This document shows positions 7,207 to 14,994 of a stretch of 19,976 nt of DNA, piece after piece. The DNA is taken from assembly GCA_902470475.1 (NCBI GenBank), contig CABRGT010000036.1:1-19976 (forward strand), read 5' to 3'. Position numbers and translations under genes: made by a program. Under the pieces are notes generated by a model, which saw only the letters and a program-made list of their open reading frames with translations, was not told the origin of the DNA and did no database searches. This DNA comes from an uncultured Porphyromonadaceae bacterium. Lineage in GTDB: Bacteria > Bacteroidota > Bacteroidia > Bacteroidales > Muribaculaceae. The number at the start of each line of letters is the position of its first letter. The stretch's first letter is position 1.

Positions 7207-8664
7207 ATGACCATGAAGATAAAAAGAAGGCTTATAGCTCTGCTGGCGCTCGCCGCCGCTTTCATGGGGATCAGCCCCGCCAATGTCCAGTCGGCTCCGA
7301 ACCCCGACCCGCGCTCGCTTACGATCTACCAGATAATGGTAGCCTCGTTCATCCACGACCCGGCCGGTGCTCCGGGCTACACAGCCATGTGGGGGCCCGA
7401 CGGCCACACAAAGAACGGCAACCTGCGCGGCGTGATCTCGGCCCTTGACTATATCAGAGATTTGGGTGCAAACGCCATCTGGCTCACGCCCATATTCGAC
7501 TCATCCAAGGCTGCCGGCGGCGAAAAGCTCCAGGCCACCGGCTATTTCACCAACGACTATTTCACCGTCGACCCGCACTTCGGCACCGAAGCCGATCTGC
7601 GCGAACTCGTCAAAGGCGCCCACGACCGCGGCATGTACGTGTTTCTCGACGGCGTCTTCGGCCATCACGGCGGCGTGACCACTCCCTCGCCCTCGGGCTA
7701 CACGATCGACAGCACCGTCACCGGATGCGACCGCGCCGACGGTGGCACCGGCAACGTCTCCTACCCCGGCTCGCTCGACTATTTCAAGGAAGTGGCCACC
7801 TGGTGGATCGACAACTACGACATCGACGGCTGGCGACTCGACCAGGCCTATCAGGCCATGCAGGGCGGCCACAACTACTGGCGCGAGATCCGCGCCGCTG
7901 TCGACTCAGTCACCGCCGCCCGGCGCGCCCGCGGCGAGCAGTGGGGTACCCTCGGCTACATGGTCGGCGAGGACTGGGGCGACGCCGCACGCATCAATCA
8001 GGGCGTCTACCGCGACGGCGGCCTCCTTTCGGCATTCGACTTCGAGGGCAAGGAGCGTATCAGCGGTCCGATGCAGAGCATCGCCGATGAAGGCCTTCTC
8101 AACGGCTACGCCGACATCGAGCTGACCCTCTCCAGCCCCACCGCACGCGGCTACCTCAACGACTCGGTGATGCCCAATCTGTTCCTGTCCAACCACGACG
8201 GCTATCGCCTGGCCGATCATTTCGACCCTGCCGTGCCCTACTACTTCGAGCGCATGATGATGCGCTTCGCCATCCTTGCGGCATATTCCGGTCCCATAAC
8301 CCTCTATTATGGCGACGAACTCTCCGACCGCAGTTTCGAGACCGAAGGCGGCCAGAAAGACAATATCGGCCGCACCAGCGGACATCTCCGGGCCACACAC
8401 CCGCTCAAGCAGCAGCTCCACGACTACGTGGCAGAGGTGATGAAAATCCGCCGCGACAATCCCGCCATGTGGCGCGGCGACGCCGCGTTCGAGACCGTCG
8501 AGACGCCTCTTGGCGAGGTGTTCGCTGTCACGAAGACCGACGCCGCCACCGGCAACCGCGTAGTGCTCGTCTTCAGCGACCACTACGACAGCGCTCCCGT
8601 CAGCGGCGTCAGCGAGCCCGTGTTCGTATCACCCTACAAGCCCGTGATCATCGTCAATCCATGA
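7207..8664 (+). CDS. Secreted GH13 alpha-amylase-family glycoside hydrolase
   Basis: The 485-residue protein has a signal peptide (about residues 1-30; the second ATG at 7213, giving MKIKRRL, is an equally good start) followed by a (beta/alpha)8 GH13 barrel. The family landmarks are visible: region I LDGVFGHHG (147-155), region II GWRLDQA with nucleophile Asp212, region III MVGEDWG with acid/base Glu255, and region IV LSNHDGYR with transition-state stabiliser Asp331. The family acts on alpha-glucans such as starch or malto-oligosaccharides. Localisation is probably periplasmic, as no lipobox is seen. The C-terminal beta domain is short, ending PYKPVIIVNP. It stands alone, without susC/susD or a regulator, so it is not part of a recognisable polysaccharide utilisation locus here. 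Its TGA stop directly abuts the stop of convergent nifJ. Confidence 0.9.
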   Translation: MTMKIKRRLIALLALAAAFMGISPANVQSAPNPDPRSLTIYQIMVASFIHDPAGAPGYTAMWGPDGHTKNGNLRGVISALDYIRDLGANAIWLTPIFDSSKAAGGEKLQATGYFTNDYFTVDPHFGTEADLRELVKGAHDRGMYVFLDGVFGHHGGVTTPSPSGYTIDSTVTGCDRADGGTGNVSYPGSLDYFKEVATWWIDNYDIDGWRLDQAYQAMQGGHNYWREIRAAVDSVTAARRARGEQWGTLGYMVGEDWGDAARINQGVYRDGGLLSAFDFEGKERISGPMQSIADEGLLNGYADIELTLSSPTARGYLNDSVMPNLFLSNHDGYRLADHFDPAVPYYFERMMMRFAILAAYSGPITLYYGDELSDRSFETEGGQKDNIGRTSGHLRATHPLKQQLHDYVAEVMKIRRDNPAMWRGDAAFETVETPLGEVFAVTKTDAATGNRVVLVFSDHYDSAPVSGVSEPVFVSPYKPVIIVNP

Positions 8665-11600
8665 TCAGCTCTTGAACAGAGCCTGATATTCAAGAATTTT
8701 GAAGATCTCGTCGCAGCGGTCCTGCAGTTTCGGCTGAAGGGCCGCCGCTTCTTTCGGGTCGGTCATGCGCAGGTCGGCGTATCGGTCCTCGCCGTTGATG
8801 AAATCGACGAGCCTGCCGTTCGGCGCGGCCATGTCGACAGTCATCGTAGGCTGCGCGTCCGGATTGTAGCGGTACAGCTGCCAGTAGCCCGTCGCCACAG
8901 CATTGCGCTCCTCCACTATCGAATGTCCCATGCCGGCGCGGATGCCGTGGTTGATGCACGGACAGTAGGCTATGACTATCGACGGACCGTTGTGACGGTC
9001 GGCCTCGATCAGGGCCTTGATCGTCTGCATGTAATTGGCGCCCAGCGCCACCGAGGCCACATACACCCCGGGGTAAGTCATCATCATGCGTCCGAGGTCC
9101 TTCTTATAGACACGCTTGCCGTCAGCCGAATATTTTGCCACCGCTCCCAGCGGAGTAGCCTTCGAAGTCTGGCCGCCCGTGTTGGAATAACACTCCGTGT
9201 CCATGACCAGAATATTTATATCGATATCCTGAGCCAGCACATGGTCCAGACCGGCGAAACCGATATCATACGCCCAGCCGTCGCCGCCGATGGCCCACAC
9301 GCTCTTCTTGGCGAACAGATCGGCCATGGCAAGCATCCGGGCTGCCCCGGCATAGGCGGCATTCGCCTTCAGGGCTTCTATCGCGGCATCTCCCGCTGTC
9401 CGCGACGCTTCAGCGTCGCCGCGCACGTCGAGCCATGCCTTCAGTGCCGCGGCAAGTGCCTGCGGAGCAGTCTTGTCAGCCACAGCCGCCTCGGCCAGCT
9501 CCGCCAGCAGGCCGCGCCGGTGAGCTATAGCCACGGCCATGCCGTAGCCGTACTCGGCATTGTCCTCGAACAGGGAGTTGGCCCACGCCGGGCCACGGCC
9601 CTCGGCGTTCGTGCAGTAGGCGTTCGACGGATAGTCTGCGCCCCATATCGACGAGCACCCCGTCGCATTGGCTATGACAAGGCGCTCGCCCATAAGCTGC
9701 GTGAGCAGTTTCACATATGGTGTCTCGCCGCAGCCCGCGCAGGCGCCCGAGAACTGCAGCAGCGGCTGGAAGAACTGCGAGCCGTTGACAGTGGCGCGCG
9801 GCACCACCCCCGCCTTCGACGAGATCTTTGCGAGGCAGTGGTCCAGCAGCGGCTCCTGTGCCGGAAGCTGCGAGTCTATGGGCTGCATGGTCAGCGCATG
9901 GCCGGGGCATATCGTCGCACACGAGCCGCAGCCGGTGCAGTCGCGCGGAAATACCTGAATGCGGAACTTCAGATTCCTGAGCGGACCGCGACCCTGCTTC
10001 GAGGTCAGCGCCGCCGGAGCGGCGGCCGCCTCATCCGCATCGAGCAGGAACGGCCGTATGGCCGCATGGGCGCACACCAGCGAGCATTCCGCGCATTCGA
10101 CACATTTGTCTACATCCCACTCGGGCACATATTCGGCGATTGTACGCTTCTCGTAGGCCGTCGTACCCATCGGGAGCGAGCCGTCCGGAGCAAAGACCGA
10201 CACCGGCAGGCGGTCGCCGCACAGACTGTTGCACGGCCGGGCCACTTTCCGCACGAACTCGGGCAGATCGGCCACGAACGGTTCCGGCTCATCCTGTGCC
10301 TCGGCCCACTCGGGCGGCACGGCGTATGGCCTCACGGCGGCCACGGCAGCATCGATCGCCTTGTTGTTGGCCTCCACCACCGCTCCGCCCTCGTGGCTGT
10401 AGAGCGTGGCCACATACTGCCTCAGCAGTTCCACGGCCCGGTCGTATGGAATGATCTGCCGCAGATTGAAAAAGACCGCGAGCATGATCATGTTGATGCG
10501 CACGCCGAGGCCGGTGGCGGCCGCTATCGCCTGCGCGTCGATGGTGTAGAACTTCACATGTCTCGTGGCCATCAGCCGCTTGACGCGCCCCGGCAGTTCG
10601 GCTGCCACGCGCTCGGCCGTCCACTTCGTGTTGAGCACGAACGTGCCCCCGTCCACGATATTGTCCAGCATCGGGAAGCGTTTGGCATACACATCCTTGT
10701 TGCAGCCAACATAGTCGGCCTCTTCTATGCCGTAGGCCTCGCGGATGGGCTTCGGGCCGAACCGCAGCTGGCTCACCGTGAACCCGCCCGATTTCTTTGC
10801 CGAATATTCGAAATAGGCTTGCGCGTAAATATCCGTGGCCTCGGTGATGATGTGCGACGCCGTCCGTGTCGCACCCACCGTACCGTCCGACCCCATGCCA
10901 TAGAATACAGCCGCGAACGTTCCCTGGCGCGGCACTTCAAGATGCTCGCCTTCGGGAAGCGACAGATGTGTCACGTCGTCGTCAATGCCGACCGTGAACC
11001 CGCGCAGCGGCTTCTCCGACCGCAGATTGTCGAATACGGCCTTCACCATCGTCGGGTCGAATGCCTTCGACGACAGTCCGTAGCGGCCACCGATGACCTG
11101 CATGTCGCGTCCCGAGGCCTGCACGGCGGCGGCCACGTCGAGATAAAGCGGCTCGCCGGGCGCTCCCGGTTCTTTGGTGCGGTCCAGCACGGCCACGCGG
11201 CGCACCGTCGGCGGGATGGCCTCGAGCAGCCGGCCGGCATCGAACGGACGGTACAGACGCACCTTCACGGCCCCTGCGTGCGCGCCTTGTGCGTTCATCG
11301 TCTCCACGGCCAGATCCACCACATCGCACGACGATCCCATCGATATGATTATGTCCGTCGCCTCCGGATCGCCCGTGTAATCGAACAGATGATACTGCCG
11401 CCCCGTCAGAGCGGCCACCTTGTCCATCTGCTCCTGCACTATATCGGGAAATGCCTGATAGTAGCGGTTGGCGGCCTCGCGGTTCTGGAAATACACGTCC
11501 CAGTTCTGGGCCGACCCGCGCACCACCGGATGCTCGGGATTCAGTCCGCGCGCGCGGAACGCCGCGACCTTGTCCGCCGGCACGAGCGGCAGCAGCTCGT

Positions 11601-12165
11601 CGTAACTCACAGTCTCTATGGTGGCCGTCTCGTTTGACGTGCGCCACCCGTCGAAGAAGTGCAGCACCGGCAGCGACCCCTCCAGTGCGGCAAGATGGGC
11701 AACTATGGCCAGATCGTGCGTCTCCTGCACCGAGGCCGAGGCAAGCATCGCGAAGCCCGTCGCACGGCATGCCATCACATCCTGATGGTCGCCGAAGATA
11801 CTCAGCGCATGCGCCGCCAGCGAGCGGCATCCGACATGGAAAACGCCCGGCAGCAGCTCGCCCGAGATCTTGTACATGTTCGGAATCATCAGCATCAGCC
11901 CCTGCGACGACGTGAACGTGGTGGCAAGCGCCCCGGCAGCCAGCGCGCCGTGTGTCGCCCCGGCAGCCCCGAGTTCCGACTCCATCTCGCGGACATCCAT
12001 CGTCGAGCCGAACAGATTTTTGACTCCCGCCAGCTTCCAGCGGTCGGCGGTCTCGCCCATCGACGCGACGGGCGTTATCGGGTATATGGTGGCGGCATCG
12101 CTGAATGCATATGCGATGTAAGCGGCTGCTGTGCAGCCGTCAAGGCTTTTCAGATTATGTGGCAT
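8665..12165 (-). CDS. nifJ: Pyruvate:ferredoxin (flavodoxin) oxidoreductase, single-chain
   Basis: This 1166-residue enzyme converts pyruvate and CoA to acetyl-CoA and CO2, reducing ferredoxin; it is the main anaerobic link from glycolysis to energy metabolism and acts in the cytoplasm. Domains follow the homodimeric PFOR order: N-terminal pyrimidine-binding region (YPITPVASMGE), gamma and CoA regions, a two-cluster ferredoxin domain and a C-terminal thiamine-diphosphate domain. Cluster cysteines are 688/691/694/698 and 743/746/749/753. The proximal cluster uses 809/812/837 and a cysteine in YCPCINHG. The cofactor motif is GGDGWAYDIGF with the downstream TECYSNTGGQTSKATPLGA. The first cluster ends CA where Pro usually follows the fourth Cys. 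Length matches the family, about 1170-1200 residues. It starts 105 bp from divergent queA; no clear promoter of the Bacteroidetes type is seen on its side. Confidence 0.96.
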   Translation of the reverse strand: MPHNLKSLDGCTAAAYIAYAFSDAATIYPITPVASMGETADRWKLAGVKNLFGSTMDVREMESELGAAGATHGALAAGALATTFTSSQGLMLMIPNMYKISGELLPGVFHVGCRSLAAHALSIFGDHQDVMACRATGFAMLASASVQETHDLAIVAHLAALEGSLPVLHFFDGWRTSNETATIETVSYDELLPLVPADKVAAFRARGLNPEHPVVRGSAQNWDVYFQNREAANRYYQAFPDIVQEQMDKVAALTGRQYHLFDYTGDPEATDIIISMGSSCDVVDLAVETMNAQGAHAGAVKVRLYRPFDAGRLLEAIPPTVRRVAVLDRTKEPGAPGEPLYLDVAAAVQASGRDMQVIGGRYGLSSKAFDPTMVKAVFDNLRSEKPLRGFTVGIDDDVTHLSLPEGEHLEVPRQGTFAAVFYGMGSDGTVGATRTASHIITEATDIYAQAYFEYSAKKSGGFTVSQLRFGPKPIREAYGIEEADYVGCNKDVYAKRFPMLDNIVDGGTFVLNTKWTAERVAAELPGRVKRLMATRHVKFYTIDAQAIAAATGLGVRINMIMLAVFFNLRQIIPYDRAVELLRQYVATLYSHEGGAVVEANNKAIDAAVAAVRPYAVPPEWAEAQDEPEPFVADLPEFVRKVARPCNSLCGDRLPVSVFAPDGSLPMGTTAYEKRTIAEYVPEWDVDKCVECAECSLVCAHAAIRPFLLDADEAAAAPAALTSKQGRGPLRNLKFRIQVFPRDCTGCGSCATICPGHALTMQPIDSQLPAQEPLLDHCLAKISSKAGVVPRATVNGSQFFQPLLQFSGACAGCGETPYVKLLTQLMGERLVIANATGCSSIWGADYPSNAYCTNAEGRGPAWANSLFEDNAEYGYGMAVAIAHRRGLLAELAEAAVADKTAPQALAAALKAWLDVRGDAEASRTAGDAAIEALKANAAYAGAARMLAMADLFAKKSVWAIGGDGWAYDIGFAGLDHVLAQDIDINILVMDTECYSNTGGQTSKATPLGAVAKYSADGKRVYKKDLGRMMMTYPGVYVASVALGANYMQTIKALIEADRHNGPSIVIAYCPCINHGIRAGMGHSIVEERNAVATGYWQLYRYNPDAQPTMTVDMAAPNGRLVDFINGEDRYADLRMTDPKEAAALQPKLQDRCDEIFKILEYQALFKS

Positions 12166-12220
12166 AGTCTATTCTGATATGTTATGGATATAAAACAACC
12201 CCGCGGCTCTCCTTGTTCGT

Positions 12221-12252
12221 TTTGCATAACCCGCCCGAAATGCCTAACTTTG
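12221..12252 (+). promoter_or_regulatory. queA promoter, near-ideal Bacteroidetes -33/-7
   Basis: TTTG (12221-12224), a 20-bp gap and TAACTTTG (12245-12252) match the Bacteroidetes promoter at every consensus position. Its location inside the longest open frame shows that the upstream ATG at 12184 is not the queA start. Confidence 0.72.
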
Positions 12253-12270
12253 CAGCAGAAAACGAAGACG

Positions 12271-13485
12271 ATGAAACCCGAAGATATACAGATCGACGCC
12301 TACGACTACCCTCTGCCGCCCGAGCGCATAGCGCGCCACCCTTTGGCCGAGCGCGACCGCTGCCTGCTGCTCACCTGCGGCCGGACCGGTGCGCCCGCAA
12401 CACATATATTCAATGAACTGCCCGGCCTGCTGCCCGACCGCGCGGTGCTGGTCTACAACAACACACGCGTCATCAACGCCCGGCTGCGCTTCACCAAGTC
12501 AACCGGCGCGCGCATCGAGATATTCTGCCTCGAGCCGGAATCCCCGGCCGATTATGCGCAGAACTTCGCTGCCACCGGCCGCTGCCGCTGGACGTGCCTG
12601 GTCGGCAACTCGAAAAAGTGGAAGGACGGTCCGCTCGAGGCGCGTCTCGACATCGGCGGCCGCAGCGTCACCCTCACGGCCTCGCGGGCATCCGACGCCG
12701 GCGCGTCGCAGGTCATCGAATTCGCGTGGGACGGCGGATGTACTTTCTCGGAAGTCATCCAGGCCGCAGGCGAGATACCCATTCCGCCATATCTCAACCG
12801 CAGCACCGAACAGAGCGACTCCACCGACTATCAGACAGTCTACAGCCACATCGAAGGCTCGGTGGCCGCCCCTACGGCCGGCCTGCACTTCACTCCCGGC
12901 GTCCTCGCCGCGATCGACGCACGCGGCATCGAGCGCCTCGAGGTGACCCTCCATGTGGGCGCCGGCACCTTCCAGCCCGTCAAGAGCGCATCCATCGGCG
13001 ACCATCCCATGCACAGCGAGTTCATAGCCGTGGACCGCGCCACCGTAGCCCGGCTCAAAGCGGCCATCGAGGCCGGCCGGCCCGTCATAGCGGTCGGCAC
13101 CACATCCGTGCGCACTCTCGAGAGCCTCTACCACATAGGCTGCCTGCTTGCCGCACATGAGTGGTCAGGCGAAGTGCCGCAGTGGTACCCCTACGCCGAC
13201 GGACATCCGCGGCTCGAAGCTGCGGAAGCCCTGGAGCATGTACTCCGATATCTTGAATCCACGGATTCCGGCACTCTCGTCGCATCGACACGCATCATCA
13301 TTGCCCCCGGCTACGAATACAAGATAGTAAGCGGCATGGTCACCAATTTCCACCAGCCTCGCTCGACACTCCTGCTCCTTGTGTCCGCATTCCTCGGCGG
13401 CGACCGCTGGCGCGCCGTCTACGACTACGCCCTGGCCGGCGGTTACCGCTTCCTGAGCTACGGCGACGCCTGCCTCTTCATCTGA
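12271..13485 (+). CDS. queA: S-adenosylmethionine:tRNA ribosyltransferase-isomerase
   Basis: QueA transfers and isomerises the ribosyl part of S-adenosylmethionine onto 7-aminomethyl-7-deazaguanine in tRNA, forming epoxyqueuosine, the penultimate step of queuosine synthesis. ATG 12271 gives MKPEDIQIDAYDYPLPPERI, the usual family start, and 404 residues. The in-frame ATG at 12184 would place the promoter inside the gene. Family stretches include VLVYNNTRVINARL, PTAGLHFTPGVLAAID, LHVGAGTFQPVK, GTTSVRTLESLYHIG and the C-terminal TNFHQPRSTLLLLVSAFLGG. The protein is longer than the roughly 356-residue E. coli enzyme; extra residues lie in the first third (around DYAQNFAATGRCRWTCLVGN) and before the C-terminal motif. 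It is divergent from nifJ and probably monocistronic, followed by a dyad at 13505-13563. Confidence 0.95.
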   Translation: MKPEDIQIDAYDYPLPPERIARHPLAERDRCLLLTCGRTGAPATHIFNELPGLLPDRAVLVYNNTRVINARLRFTKSTGARIEIFCLEPESPADYAQNFAATGRCRWTCLVGNSKKWKDGPLEARLDIGGRSVTLTASRASDAGASQVIEFAWDGGCTFSEVIQAAGEIPIPPYLNRSTEQSDSTDYQTVYSHIEGSVAAPTAGLHFTPGVLAAIDARGIERLEVTLHVGAGTFQPVKSASIGDHPMHSEFIAVDRATVARLKAAIEAGRPVIAVGTTSVRTLESLYHIGCLLAAHEWSGEVPQWYPYADGHPRLEAAEALEHVLRYLESTDSGTLVASTRIIIAPGYEYKIVSGMVTNFHQPRSTLLLLVSAFLGGDRWRAVYDYALAGGYRFLSYGDACLFI

Positions 13486-13504
13486 ACACTTTCGCGATTA
13501 GGGT

Positions 13505-13563
13505 TGTTATTATTCCGACAACCGGGATCATACCCGGAGTCTGAAACGGCTGTAACAATAACA
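13505..13563. promoter_or_regulatory. Nested inverted repeats between queA and frc
   Basis: An inner hairpin has CCGGG (13522-13526) pairing with CCCGG (13533-13537) around loop ATCATA. It is extended outward by GAC/GTC (13517-13519, 13539-13541) and TTC/GAA (13513-13515, 13543-13545) with small mismatches. An outer arm at 13505-13514 pairs 9 of 10 with 13554-13563 (TGTTATTATT against AACAATAACA). There is no following T-run. This could be the queA terminator, an operator, or a leader structure of the oxalate genes. I cannot place a confident promoter for frc in this gap. Confidence 0.5.
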
Positions 13564-13601
13564 GACACACATAAAAATAACTATCCTAAAAACGAAAGAT
13601 T

Positions 13602-14897
13602 ATGAACACAGCACCTCTTCAGGGTATTAAAGTAGTCGACTTCACCAATGTGCAGTCAGGCCCTTCGTGTACTCAAATGCTGGCATGGCTCGGCGCGGAA
13701 GTCATCAAGATCGAGCGCCCCGGCACCGGCGACGCCACCCGCAACGAACTTCAGTTCGACCCCAATGAACCGTCCTACTACTTCCTTCAGCTGAATTCCG
13801 ACAAGAAATCCCTGTCGCTCGACGCCGCGACCCCCGACGGCAAAGCGATTCTTACCAAACTGATCGAAGGCGCCGACATATTCGTGGAAAACCTCCACCC
13901 GGGCGCCATGGACAAGCTCGGTTTCAGCTGGGAAGTCGTCCACAAGATCAATCCCCGCTGTATCTACGGCACCATCAAGGGCTTCCCCGTAACATCACAG
14001 TACGCCGACCTCAAGGCCTACGAACCTGTGGCCCAGGTCACCGCCGGCGCAGCCTCGACTACCGGCTGGTGGGAAGGCCCCGACAACATCCCGACTCAGT
14101 CGGGCGCCGCTCTGGGCGATTCCAACACCGGCATGCACCTGCTCATCGGCCTGCTCGCAGCTCTGCTGCAGCGCGAGAAGACCGGCGAGGGCAGTTTCGT
14201 ATATCAGTCGATGCACAACGCATGTCTGAACCTCTGCCGTATCAAGACCCGCGATCAGCTCACCCTCGACCGCATCGGATACCTGACTCAGTTCCCGCAG
14301 TACCCCAATGGCAAGTTCGGCGACTTCGTGCCCCGCTCGGGCAACCAGGAAGGCAGCGGCGTGCTGGGCTGGACCTACAAGTGCAAGGGCTGGGAGACTG
14401 ACCCCAACGCCTACGCCTACGTCATCCTGCAGCGCGGCGCCAAGGACTTCGAGAAGGCTTGCAAGGCCCTCGGATTCGAGGACTGGCTCACCAATCCCGA
14501 CTTCAACACCGCCGATGCACGCGACCGCCACAAACAGGAAATATGGGCCCGCATCCAGCAGTTCTGCATCGACAAGGACAAATTTGAGGTAACCAGACTA
14601 CTCTCTGCAGCAGGCGTCCCCGTGGCTCCCGTACTGTCGACCAAGGAGATCATGGACGACCAGAGCCTATACGACGGCAACACACTCGTCAAGATCGACC
14701 AGGGCGGCAATATCGGCACATTCGTCACCGTAGGCTGTCCGTTCACCATCAGCAACTATCAGCCCACCTACGGCCCGTGCCCGACTCTGGGCGGCAACAA
14801 CGAAGAGGTGCTCACAGCGCTTGGATACACACCCGAGCAGCAGGCTCAGTTCAAGGCCAACGGCACAACCGCACCGATGCCGAAGCCTGCCGAATAA
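13602..14897 (+). CDS. frc: Formyl-CoA:oxalate CoA-transferase family protein (class III CoA-transferase)
   Basis: The canonical enzyme moves CoA from formyl-CoA to oxalate, making oxalyl-CoA for the decarboxylase encoded next. The 431 residues carry the class III fold: VVDFTNVQSGPSCTQMLAWL with Gln18 (Gln17 of Oxalobacter FRC), GAEVIKIERPGTGD, and SGAALGDSNTGMH with the likely nucleophile Asp173 (Asp169 equivalent). Tyr140 in KAYEPVAQ and the stretch KCKGWETDPNAY are also shared. Two departures from the Oxalobacter enzyme, compared from memory: the glycine loop GGGGQ is replaced by EGSGV (250-254), and Trp48 by Glu49. The length is close to 428 for Oxalobacter. oxc follows after 97 nt. Family and pathway are strongly supported; formyl-CoA as donor, rather than for example acetyl-CoA, is less certain. 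Confidence 0.88.
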   Translation: MNTAPLQGIKVVDFTNVQSGPSCTQMLAWLGAEVIKIERPGTGDATRNELQFDPNEPSYYFLQLNSDKKSLSLDAATPDGKAILTKLIEGADIFVENLHPGAMDKLGFSWEVVHKINPRCIYGTIKGFPVTSQYADLKAYEPVAQVTAGAASTTGWWEGPDNIPTQSGAALGDSNTGMHLLIGLLAALLQREKTGEGSFVYQSMHNACLNLCRIKTRDQLTLDRIGYLTQFPQYPNGKFGDFVPRSGNQEGSGVLGWTYKCKGWETDPNAYAYVILQRGAKDFEKACKALGFEDWLTNPDFNTADARDRHKQEIWARIQQFCIDKDKFEVTRLLSAAGVPVAPVLSTKEIMDDQSLYDGNTLVKIDQGGNIGTFVTVGCPFTISNYQPTYGPCPTLGGNNEEVLTALGYTPEQQAQFKANGTTAPMPKPAE

Positions 14898-14924
14898 GCA
14901 CCACCGTCCCGAATTAATCAACCG

Positions 14925-14953
14925 TCATGGCCGGAGCGCCCCTCCGGCCATGA
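14925..14953 (+). terminator. Strong intercistronic hairpin between frc and oxc
   Basis: TCATGGCCGGAG (14925-14936) pairs perfectly with CTCCGGCCATGA (14942-14953) around a 5-nt loop, giving a 12-bp GC-rich stem. No T-run follows. It sits 27 nt after the frc stop and 41 nt before the oxc start. It may be a terminator, a partial terminator tuning oxc relative to frc, or an RNA-stabilising structure. Confidence 0.6.
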
Positions 14954-14994
14954 TCAATCAGATTCAAGTAAATAACTGACAAAACTGAACCAAT

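Noticed and set aside
8923..11637. Very long open frame (904 codons) antisense to nifJ
   Set aside because: The opposite strand encodes PFOR with all its cofactor motifs. The antisense product is Arg/His-rich without recognisable domains, as expected from GC-rich codon bias.
12184..12270. Upstream in-frame ATG that would extend queA by 29 residues
   Set aside because: The near-ideal promoter at 12221-12252 lies inside this extension, and QueA proteins begin at the MKPEDIQ-like position.
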